A stretch of 64,000 bases of DNA from Puffinus mauretanicus (lineage: Eukaryota; Chordata; Aves; Procellariiformes; Procellariidae): contig JAJKFH010001164.1 in assembly GCA_023333565.1 (NCBI GenBank), positions 558,001 to 622,000 of the forward strand, written 5' to 3'. How positions within the stretch are numbered: position 1 is the stretch's first letter; each line of letters starts with the position of its first letter. Below, piece after piece: positions 11,001 through 22,500 of this stretch. Under the pieces are notes generated by a model that saw only the letters and a list, made by a program, of their open reading frames with translations, did not search any database and was not told where the DNA came from. The position numbers and the translations under genes were made by a program.

Positions 11001-13154
11001 TCCTCCGCCCTTCCATTTTTCAGTTTCCTTCCATCACCTCTCGTTACGCTTGTCTGAATAGTCATTAAAAGTACAGAATTGTTTTCCTGTTCTCCTTTTG
11101 AGAGAGACCCTTCTGCTTCAGGAAAACGGCAAAGGCCGCTCAGACCGGCACCTCTGCTCCCCCCGGCTGGGCAGCGGCCGCTCTGGGGAAGCGAGGGGCG
11201 GGAGGGAGGCTCACCGAGCCCTGGCAGGGGCACAGCACTCCCCTCTTCCCGCTCACTGGCGCAGGATGCTCACGTGGGAGGAAACCGCAAGTCCTGATCT
11301 CTGCCTTTAAGGCTTGTGATTGCCTCTGCGAGATGCATAAACGCTCCTCCGAGCTCTGACCGCAGCGGGACCAGACCAGGCCTGGGCAGGGGCTACGGCA
11401 GGGCGGTGCTGAACCCCCGGGCACAAAACAGAGCTCAGGGACGTGAGGGGCAGGCAAGTGCAGAGGCAGATCTTTAGGAAACATTCAGACGCTTTCAGTG
11501 CCCATACGTTAGGCAACAGTCGAGCAGTGTTTTTAGGCTCACAGTTCTAGATATAGGTGTGTAAATACCAGTCAAATCCCTCCCTTCCCACAGGGAAGAA
11601 GACGCGGTAGCACAGCTTATCGATGTGAGTGCTGCAAGCCTCTCTCCTCAGCACTATGTAGCTCCGCCGCAGAGCAGCGTGCCTGCGTCCTTAGCTCAGC
11701 AACTGCAATTCTCTCCTGGTTTAAGTCCTTCTGAACCAGGGGCGAAGCCTGCTTGAGAGACGGGCATTCGGGAAGCAGCTCAATCCTTGCTTCGAGTTAC
11801 AGCCTGGCCCAGCCGATACCTGCCCCTGCCTCCCACGGGTGCTGTACCTAGCGCGGGCGCTCAACTCCTCTTTCCCTCTGGCTGGCTGAACGGTTTTTTT
11901 TGTATCCCCATAAAGCAAAGCTTTGGAGCAGAGAGGTTTTTCCCTGTCTCTCTCTAGCGAGCACCAAGAATAGGCTCCAGCCTCCTGCTGCTGGGCACAA
12001 GTATCACAGCCCTTTATGCCCTCTTACCTTGGCCTCAATTTTAGTTATTCTGTTTAATTGGCAAGTTCTGCAGATGTTTTGCAGGACATCAGAAAAGAGT
12101 AGGCACAGATTGGATATAACTCCCTTTGAGGGGCCCCGATACCTCTGCTAGGGCTCTTTTGTTCCCTTTCCTTGTCGAGATCAAACATCCACTCTGGATG
12201 GAAATCCTGTGGTCTCTGCAAGGCAAAGCATTACATGCATCGTTAATGTGTGAGAGAGGCTGATATCACACTTGCTAGATCCTTCCACGCTACAGCAACT
12301 CTCTCTGGTAATACCTTCCATAGTCATCATTATTACGCAGCTTAATGAAGATTAACGGTCTGATTTTGAAACAGCTTAAGTCTCTACAGTTTATACTGGC
12401 TTCTCGTGGATTCGTGGGTGCTCTGCCTGTAGGTGAATAAAAGACCCCATTTTTAGATCCATACTTACTGACATGCTTTAAACTCATGCCTCATTATTTA
12501 CAGCAATGAGCTTGTAGCAACATTTTCCCATTCTCTACGTTTGTGAATGCGGAAGGTCTCAGCAGCTTATCTGCAGACTGACCGGCTGCTGCAACCAGTA
12601 CCAGCCCCGGGGTTCACGTTGCACCAGTAATTCTCCTTTGGCACCTGTTATCGGACTCATGCATTTCACAGGAATCCTGCCTGCCGCTGCCAGCAGTAAT
12701 GCAGTTCTGATCTAACAGGTCAGCGCCCATCACGTTTCTTTAATTACCTTCTAGCCGTTCATTACACCCAGAAGAGGTCAGAATAGAGTTTTCAAGCTCT
12801 GGTGTAAAAGCAGAATAAACAGCCAAGAATAAATGCTAAGTGAGCTCAATGTGACTTTCATGTTCCTTTAAAAGCCTTCTTTTTTCCAATTTCCCCCACA
12901 CACTCTCTCTTGTACGTGGGGGAATATTTAAAAAGTGAAATCTCTATTTTTCAGCCCTGAGAGACAGAAAGCTGGCCTACCTACGCTATTGACTTCAGAA
13001 ATACATTTTTTCATTATTCCCCATCTCTTACATCACGATCTAAGGCCCTCACAGTCCTGAGATCCCTGTATTTTAATACTACACTTTTACAGGAAGAGTT
13101 CATCAGTTTGGAAGGATCAACAGCTAAAATGTGCAAATAAAACTGACAAAACAA
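5035..13154. other. ADIRF-SNCG intergenic region
   Basis: About 8.1 kb between the ADIRF promoter and the SNCG poly(A) site, both genes being on the minus strand. It holds a poly-T run near 5165, AT-rich DNA, and CG-rich patches at about 6440-6640, 10690-10820 and 11100-11420. Short imperfect duplications occur, such as tagaattgttt near 9250-9280. No exon with matching splice sites and a recognisable product was found. Confidence 0.6.
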
Positions 13155-13516
13155 AAAACTTGTTCAAACACTTTTTTATTAATTAAAAAAAAATATTTCC
13201 ACGATATCTAGAGATCCCAAGTGCCAGTGCAGATGGACACAAGACACAGATCAGTGAGTCCAACAAAAACACGCAAAGCGAGCGGGTCGGGAAGCCACGA
13301 GGGAGACACACACCCTGGTGCACGGCTGCACTTTACTTACAATCGGAGGAGTCTGGCTTACATACATTGTACAACTGGTTTTTGAGGCAAGTGAAAGACT
13401 ACAGAGCTGAATGTAGTTAGTCTATGGAGGGCGGGACTTTCCTGTTGTAGTGTCAGCTAATATTTCCATGTACGCTCTTAGAATGCGCTCTTTTGAGCTA
13501 GAAGTCCCTCAGTTGA
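13155..13516 (-). other. SNCG: SNCG 3' UTR
   Basis: The sequence after the TAA runs about 360 nt to an AATAAA hexamer (13180-13175) with a run of A/T around it. The cleavage site is inferred to lie about 15-25 nt beyond the hexamer. Confidence 0.7.
13175..13180 (-). terminator. SNCG: SNCG poly(A) signal AATAAA
   Basis: A canonical hexamer on the minus strand, 337 nt past the SNCG stop codon. It is the first AATAAA met downstream of the stop. Confidence 0.7.
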
Positions 13517-13537
13517 TTAATTGCCTTCATTTTCACC
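13517..13537 (-). CDS. SNCG: SNCG coding exon 5 (terminal)
   Basis: After the acceptor cttctctcacag, six codons read GENEGN followed by TAA (13519-13517). A very short last coding exon after the tail exon is the usual SNCG arrangement. The choice of phase 0 is set by exon 4; the other frames do not fit the exon 4 boundary. Confidence 0.83.
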   Translation of the reverse strand, partial: GENEGN

Positions 13538-16500
13538 CTGTGAGAGAAGTAAGACAGGAGAACAGTTAGATATTTCCAGTGGAAAACATATATAAATAAA
13601 ATTAGGAGAAAAATCAATGCTGGTAGTCACCACATAAAAAAAACCATAAACAACTGCATAATAATAAGGACCGTATGTGGTTCAGAAAATAAACGCATTA
13701 TCCCTTCCTTCTGGGAACCAGACAGACTCCCGCTGTAACTCGGACCTCTGGGGAAAACGTGGATGTGATTTCACTTCTGGTTGAGGTTCAGCTAACGCCG
13801 GGCCGGGCTGCCGCTGGCAGGAGCGTCCTGCTTTCTGCTGCCGGCTCTGCCTCCCGCCCCGACGCGCAGCCTGACATTAGCACTTCTGCAGCCATGAAGT
13901 CAGTCGGATTAGCAGGGTTCATTTTTGGGACTGGCACCCCGGGGACGATGGCTGGCAGAGGGCAGTAGGTGCAAGCTGAGGCTTTTGGGAGCTTCAGGCA
14001 CCGTGAAAACAGTCTGAGCTTCAGAGAAGCTGAAAAATGGGGCGTTTGGGTGCAGACAGTACTGTGGGGCTTGTGGAGTGGGCAGCCAAAGGCCTTAGGG
14101 CCGAAATCGTAAAGGAAATACCACGTGAGAAGCGTTTGTCCATTTAAAGCACCCATGTTGGACAATAAGAGGTTGTCCTCCCTTGTTCAAGCGCTGAAAT
14201 TGGCCCAGAGACTGATATTTGACCCAGGGCTTCAAAAGGACATTGCAGGTAGAAGAGATCAAAAATTAAAAGAACTAATTTAAATGCAGAAAAAGAAATC
14301 TATAGAATAATCTAACTTGTTACCTAAAAATCTATAGAAAAATCTAACTTGTTATCTAAAGCTCTTCTAAAGCGTGGCTGCAACCAGGAAAAACCTATTC
14401 CATGTGATGATAAAACCATAGGAAAGCATTAACTATTATATGTGTGTTTACACCCCAAGATCGGCCCAACGCAGGCAGCAGTTTACAGGCTGTCCAATCC
14501 GTCACTCATGGCAAATTCCTCGTCCCAAAAAAGGAAGCGGCAAAGGCGAGAACCGATGAGCTCAGGATTTTGTCAAACAGCTCATGGAAGTGGGAATACT
14601 GGTAGGCTCCACGTGCGGCAGATCTATAACCACAGCAAGCAAAGGCGAGACTGTCCTGGGGGAAAACCAGTCACCCAGAAAAAGCCCACGCGCGGTCTCG
14701 AGAGCCCAGGGACCGCGGGGAAGCCGTGGCTGCGGCATCACCTTACCTCTCCGCCTCTCTCTGTGCTTGCCGCCGGGGCCCCCTCTCCCGCCGGCCCCGG
14801 CTGCTCGGGCGGCTGCGGCGCGGCCAGGTCCTCCTGCCAAGTCACAAGCGAGATGTTTGTCCTTACCAGCACAGGCAGAGTCATCGCCCTAATCTCAGAC
14901 AGACTGTTTGAGCAGACCACGCGAAATGGGTTTGAGCATTACACACACGAATAAAATACCGGGTTTAATAGATGGCAAATATTGCTCAAAATCCATTTTT
15001 TGTGCAGCTTCTCAGAGCAGATGTCTGTGAAAAAGAATTCAATTTCTTTTTCATACAGAAAATCAGTTCTTTTTCTGAAGTTTTCCTTCCCATCACCGAG
15101 ACCAAACAGAATTTTGGCTCCTTCAAGTGTGAAGAAATTTGGGAGCAACAAATAAATTTACCTGGAGTAAGATAGATTATGCCCAGCCTTTCCCTACGTT
15201 ATCTTACTTACCCTAAGCACTCATTGCATAGACTAATACTGATTTCACATATAGTGATATTGTGGTGGCATTAATGTCATGGCTCAGATAAAATTTCATT
15301 ATCAAAGGTTAAGCTTTCCTTTGTGTTTGAAGTCCAAGCATTTTCATAAGCACTTTGGGCTCTTTTAGCTACTTCCACACACCTTTCAGCTACCTTCCTG
15401 TTCAAAGAGGAGGAGAAAAGATTGTATTACCAGGCAATTACTTGAAACGTGATTCGGCCACATAGGGAGAGAAGACAAAAATCCTGACCGTACTGGATGC
15501 GCACAGGGGATGGACAGAAAGCAGAAATGCACCTTTGTGGAACCAGTCAGCAAGAGCAGGGGAAAGCAGAAATGGCAGGACCTCTCTAGTCCAGCCCCAA
15601 ATCACCAGGGAACTCAGCTAAAATGACAAAGCTTCTCTGTTCCCTTTGAGCACGCATGCCCAGCAGCATCCCTGAGTTTTTAGTCTCTTTGCCCACCAGT
15701 CAGGGCCACCCTAGAAGGAACCTGAGGCACATATATTACGTAAAGGGAAAGCCAATTTTGCGTGGAAGGGAGATATATCGTTTGAATCTCAGTATTTTGG
15801 AACCATGAGGCCACCGCTTTCCCTGGTGCCGCTGTTGATGCAGTCCCTGGCAAACCTCCTGTAAACAGAACTTTATGCTCCGTGTGTTTTGGGGCTCCAC
15901 TCTTCATTTTCACGCGTGTCCTTATTTTCCTGTCCAGTCACAACTGTTCTCATCAGTAGGAGAACACCCCTGCTGCCTTTGGGACTGAATTAGGAAAGAA
16001 GAGGTGATGTGAAATAAAAAGGAAAAAATGGACATATTTCACAGAGTTACATAGATAGAAGGTAGATCCCATGAAAATTTAAGCTGGCAATTGGACTTCA
16101 GGTCTATTTTTGGCAGGAAGGGGAGCCGGGAGATGGAAGGATCGCAACCTGGTTGTCCTGCCATAGGCTTCCTGCTCTCCACGCAGGCTACCGTAAGAGA
16201 TCGAGCCACCAAAGAAAGAAAATGGCCAAAACACGAGCCGCAGCCCAGTACTGATGTCTGTCGCAGCTCCAGGCATTCCCTTCACCCCCTGCCGAGAGTG
16301 AACCAGTTTGCAGAGGGAGCCATGCGCTACAGGGGGTGTCTCCATATGAAAAGCACAGTGTGATTTTTTTTTTTTTTTTTTTTTTTCCCTACGAAATGTG
16401 CCCTTAATTTGCATCGCGTTGTTGGCTGAAATGATTCTTGCTAGCATCAGCCTGATCGGTCTTAAGTAAGCCCAGGTAACCTAATGACAGCAAACTGTGC

Positions 16501-19500
16501 ACACCACAGAGACCAGTTTCTGGTCTCCCTCTCCCGGCGCAGGAGGGGCCCGAGGCTGCTGGGGACAGGGCACCGCTCCGATGGAGCCGCTTAGCCACAG
16601 CCTTTCCGAAACGAGTGAACTCTCCTGTTGTCACACACAGAGCTCACTGCTCTGAATTTATGGAGGCTGATCCGGCCTCAGGATCCAGTCTGTGGCTATA
16701 AAACACTTTACATGTGTATAGGGCCGTATAAAAAGGACTCTACCTTATAACTCAACAGCACACGTTAGGTCTCAGCAGGTAAATAGCCTCAAATTGTATT
16801 CTGAAGCTTTACAGGCAGTTTTTTGGACTGTTAGGTGGAAAGAAAAGAAACCTGCAATGCAAGCCAATGACGATAGCTGCAACAGCAGGTGCCTCGTAGG
16901 TTTTTTGCAGGTGGGGTTACCAGCTGCCCTGTGAAATCATGAAGGTGAATCAAAGGCAACTGCCTCAGGCTGCCTTGGGAAAGCTGGGGGACGGCTCACA
17001 GGAGCACAAGGAGAAGTGAAGTGCAGCGCACCCCATCTTTCCACAGGGCACGACCACCTCCTCTTCCTGTGGGCAGGGAGCTCAGCTCTGGTAGATGTGG
17101 GAACAGTCATGGAAAAGGGGATCCCTTCCTCAGGCCCATCCTCAGGACACTGCATCCGAGAGCGATGGGTGGGCTGAAGAATCCCTGTTCAGCTATTGTG
17201 CTGCTTATTATATCCCTTAAACCACGCTCTCTGCCAAGCCTCTGCTCCAGAAGGAGAAAAGTGACTCATCCATCTATTTTTAGAAAGGGAAGCAACCATG
17301 TTTCTGGACAGTGTTTCTAAACTGTGGTGGAGGAACCAGCACAATCGCAGGATGAAGAGGTGTCAGGCCGTGTTAGGGACGTCACCTCACAGCCTTTTTC
17401 TCACGCGCTTCCCACCCTGCCCAGAATAGCGAGCATGAGATGAGGAAGGGCTGCATTCTTCAGCTGGGCGTTAGCTGGCTGGGGATTTCGGTGACTGGTC
17501 AGGAAAACAACACACAGAGGAGAACCACGAGATGTAAGGGTCTTCACTTTGGATGAAGAGCCAGAAACTCCTGGGTACCAACCCCAACGGTAACACCGAC
17601 TGCCAGCGTGATGCTGGGCAAGAAAGCAAGGGTGAAAATCCAGCTTCTCTGGAGGACAGCAAGAACTTTGCCATTCCTTTCAGTGTTCATCTCCTCATTA
17701 AAAGGGATAAAATGTTCTAAGGGAAAGGCATGTTGCAACCATGAAGTAATTAGTAACGCTCCTCCTGCTCTTAAACGGCAAGCAGATTTCTTTTTTCCCC
17801 CTCAGAAATTATGTATTGTCTTATAAAAAGTACTTAAAATGGAAAAAAATTATTTAGTTTGTTATGGGTTGTTTTCTTTTTTTTTTTTTGAGGGGTTGAA
17901 TTTTTTTGGCTAGCGAATAGAGAAAAATGAAGTCGTTTAACATAATAGTTAAGTGAAACACAAGACCTTAGAATTCATTACAGGAATACTATACAAGCTT
18001 TAAAATACTTTTTATATATATAAATATATTTCTGTGTAGAATATATACACTATAGAAGATTATATATATAAAATACAGTATTTCACTAAAGTTATGAAAC
18101 AGTTACATGTTCCAATATCACTAATGAAAAACTCAACAAATTAGGACCTGCCATTTATAAAAATATTCCTGCACAATGTTAAGAGGTCTTAAATAGAGCA
18201 CACTATAGGCTTCTGGGTTCAAATATTTTAATATGTTTTTTAAAAACAGATTTTAAAAGTCCACAGATTTTGCAAAAAAAATGAATTACAATTTGATTCT
18301 TCAGATTTCTGTTTCACGGGTTCAATGAAATTCCCTTTTTCAGCTCAGTGACTGTGTTGTATGTTCCGCTGGCTGAGTCTATACATGAAATGGAATTTAT
18401 ATTTTTATCCATATTAAGTTATAGGCCAGTGGGTTTTTTTCGCCATCCCCAAGAATTCTGAGATAAGTAACCTTATCAGGATTATCTTCCTTATCTAACA
18501 GAGAAAGCATGCGGATTCTAAATGTTGGATGCTGGAACATTACTCATCAAAAACTCAACAAATTCAGTGGCAAGCAAGATTTCTTTTTTGGTTATTATTT
18601 TAAGGCTGTAAAAGCAGAGAGATTCACTGGCAACCTAATCTGCTACAGATTTAACAGCCCGCGATGGGACATCGATTACATAAGGTGGAGAAAGGTTCAG
18701 CCTCCCGTTGCGCTCTTGACCTTGGGCGCTGGAGCAAAAGCAACGCTACTTGGCAGTGCCCCCACACCACGCCCTTGTAAACCCTCAGGCAACCTGACAG
18801 GTCCTATGGACGGGCTGTCCTGGATGGGTTTCGGGCTGAATGTGCTCGGAGTGATGCTGACAGCTCTGACTAAGAGGTCAGCCCGTAATTAAAGTGAGTG
18901 GACCCACTGACAGGACAGACAGACGGGCGCGCAGGTTCCTTGTCTTACCCTACAAATCCAGGTGGACTCTTGGGGTGGCTTTGTTTTCATCCAGACTCTC
19001 TTAGGGTTTCCTGGGGCTGCTTATACAAATAATACATATTTAATAATGTTTACATTATTATTCTACAGTATTACTGGGGCACAGCCTCTAGCCGTGAAGC
19101 ACACACAATCTTGTAGACTTGAAGGCTTCACCAGCGCCCCTACCTCAGCTATTCTGCATGTGAAAAATGTACGCCTGGATGCACTCATGAGACTGAGAGG
19201 GAAGCACAGAAAAAGTGCCTGTGAGCAGAGTATCCTGACCCGCGCTGCTTTTGCAGTCTCCCCTGCTCCGTGGGATGCTGAAGGATACCACCGGGATGCA
19301 TCACTGCGTCACTGAAGTACAGTGAAGCCTGAATACAAAGGATGAAGCCTGAATACAAAGGGGAAGAGTTTCAAGTATTTATTCTATCTAATTGTAAGGT
19401 AATTTTGCTGTTGCTTTCCCTGCTCCTCCTGCTTAGCAGCTCTGCCCTCGGTGGCCTCTCGGATGCCCTTGGTTGCTCTCTCCTCAGTGGCACTCGCCCT

Positions 19501-22500
19501 GCCCAAACTAACTTAAATGGGGAGGTCATTCCTCAGTTTCTCCTTCCAATTCCTTCGGTGCAACTGTCTTAGCGTCGGTGGCATCGCAGGGTTTAAGTGA
19601 ACAGAATTAAGGCCATGAACGTCAACCGTTTGTATTCAAAATGTGCAGTGGTTATGAAAGTGATAAGCTGCGATATGGGTATGGCACATGTGTGCTAGAT
19701 CAAGCGCAGAGAGAAACGATGCGATCCAACAAACGCACCCAGCGGTTGCACATAACTGACAACTGCTCAAATAATTAATGGCGTGAAATAACAAAAAGAT
19801 CAAACCCAATTCAAAATAACAGAGCCATGAACTGACAACTAAACCATATAAAAACTGACAGGGCAAATAGATCTAAAGGGAAGATCTAGATAGAGGGCGT
19901 AGCGAAGCATCAGCTACTGGGGAAATTCCTCCGGTCCCCGAGGGACATTTTGTGAGTGTGTGTGTGTACGTACATGCGCTTGTTCCCAGCCACGTGGTGT
20001 CTGCAATGCAGCAAACTTTGTGCTGTGTCATGCAGACGAAGAATTAATCCTTTTCTAAGACAGGGATATTCAGCGGGTGGCTATCTCACTGAAATCCCTT
20101 AATGTCCACCCCAGGAACTGGGATGGGTGCAGAGCCACAGACAAAACACATTACCAATGGGTCTCATTCCTTTGCACATCAGAAAAATTGCAGAGGGCTT
20201 ATAGTCTTTTAACTTTCATATTTTTAACTCAATACTTACAATCTCCTCCAAATGAGTCAATACCTTCTTGTACTCCGTTAGCAGTGACCAGGCCAGTGCC
20301 AAAGCCCTACTAGGCGATGCCAGCGCTACAGGAGGTTGCTCTCGCCTGGTGCTTGGCACCCCTCCGCAGGTGTAGAGTTACTTCAGCCCCATTTCCTTCT
20401 GCCTGCCTCCTCCACCGAGGACAGCACAGAGCAGCGGGCTGCCAACCGCCCCACGTGTGTCCACATTTCAGTGCCCGCCATGTTCTACGACAGTCTCGAT
20501 TCTTCCCCATGGCCAAAGTCGCCACCTGATACACCCGCAGAGCTCACCCACCCCGCAGCTGCCGCCCCGAGCAAAACTTAATCCAGAATCCTTAGATTTC
20601 CCCACTCCCTGCTAGTATGTGCCTGCCACTGATCCCAGCCGTCAAACGCACCGATTAAATGTCAACAAGCTCTCCGTAATTGATATTAATACTGGGAACG
20701 CTGAGCCAGGGACATGCCTCCTGGGCCACTCGACTCCCCAGATTCAAGTCATCCTGTAGCACTGCTCAGTGCTCACCACGCATTCACGCAGACCCCCCGG
20801 GGTGTGAACAACCCCTCTGTACAGGCAGCAGGGAACAATACTGGAGATAGTTGAAAACAGAAAGACGACATTAGCAACTGCTCTTTGCAGTTAAAAAGGA
20901 GGAGGAGGGGATGGAGCATGAGCAAGTCTCAGGACTGGATGCAACAGCTCTCTCAAACTTCAGGGGCTGGAACACTTGTGGATAATTTCAGGATTGCAAG
21001 ATTTTAACAGTAGGTATTTATTTTTTAAACATCTAACTGCTTTATCTTATCACGCTTCTCAGCCTGTCTCCAGCAGGTCTCTCGAATGCACTGCAGTGCC
21101 CGGTGCTGCTCTTGGCAGCCTCTGGCTCCGTTTCCATTAGCAAATTGTGCAGCACAGTAGGAGCAGATCTGGAGAGAAAACAGCTGGTGCCGAGAGCCCA
21201 GCACAACCCTCCTTTCAGGGCCCTCCCTCTGGAGCAGCTCTGGCCCCACGGCCATTAACCATTAGCAATTGGGATGCACTCGGAGCTCCATCTTCCATGT
21301 CATTGCTATCCAATGCTATCCTAGCTATCCTGCTAGGTATCTAGCAGATGCAACTGAAGTATGGTGAGTGAGGATGACTGGAAGATTTGCACTCCCAATT
21401 TAAGCTGAAGTAAAATAGGTAGACAACCCCTCTCCTTCACAGAAACAAACATTTTTTCTGAATTTCTTTCTCCTGTGACTTTTTTTGCCTTGCTTTCCTT
21501 CTCCTCTTTTCATTCTGCTGCCCACCTCTGCTATTTGGCATGACACCATGATACTGTATCCGAAGCAGTTTCCTTGCTCCCTCATTTAGTCTGCCCTTTG
21601 GCATGGGACACATCCCACTTTTTTATTTCTTGATCAATCCCCATTTTAACTCCAAGCAGGCAGACATTGTCGGAAGACGCCAGAATGACAGTTCAGATGC
21701 TTAATGCTTTAATCCTCTGGAAAACTCACAGCTTTTGTATATTGCCTACAGTCTGCATAACCCAGAACCATTACCAGGGTGAAAGAATCGCTGATTTTCT
21801 AAGGGACTATTTGCTCAAGGATGGAAACAGATAACGTCAACCGGTTTGAGTTGTGAAATTGCCACCTGTAAGTTGTAGCTCACCAGCCTTTGAGGGAAGG
21901 CTCTCACTTAGGACGAAAGGGGAAGAGGATTGCTGCTGCTCAGTCCTCGCCAGAAGGGGAGACAGTTCGGTATCTGCAGGTCAGCAAATTCCTAGCTCTC
22001 CTGGGTCAACAACCCCGGGCCCGGTCAGTCAAAAGGTAGGAGGGGGTAGTCTGGCCCCACAGAATTAGGAATCACTGTTTGTACTCCTGCAGCCTAACTG
22101 CTGTTCCCTGTGGGAATAGAGCTTAATCTTATCCCAAGGGCTTAGCAGAACTTCTGTATCTGCCCTTTTCACATGCTTTCAGGAGGACTGTTTGCGTCAC
22201 TTGTAGCTGCTGTTCTCCTCTTTTGTTAGGCTATTCTCTCAGGATTTATATGGTGTGTAGAAGTTTTGTTTCACATCACAATGTGTTTATGTGCAGGTCA
22301 GGAAATTCATCAGCCAACTGTCTGAACAATTAAAACAATTTTGGCCAGCCTCGCTTCGCTTTGATTCTGGGTTTGGGTTTGTTGTGACTCATCCAGCTCA
22401 CGTCGCTATCAACGCTATTGGCCACAGCTCTCTAAGGAGGGGAAACGCAGCCGAGCTTACCAAAGAGCTGCCAAATGTTAGCCTCATGTACTGTACAAAT

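Noticed and set aside
14442..14954. 170-codon plus-strand open frame
   Set aside because: It runs antisense through the GC-rich SNCG exon 4 region; low stop density in GC-rich DNA explains it, and the opposite strand carries the real exon.
18008..18076. AT-rich block as a replication origin or matrix-attachment site
   Set aside because: Only low-complexity TA content is seen; no defined motif supports a function.
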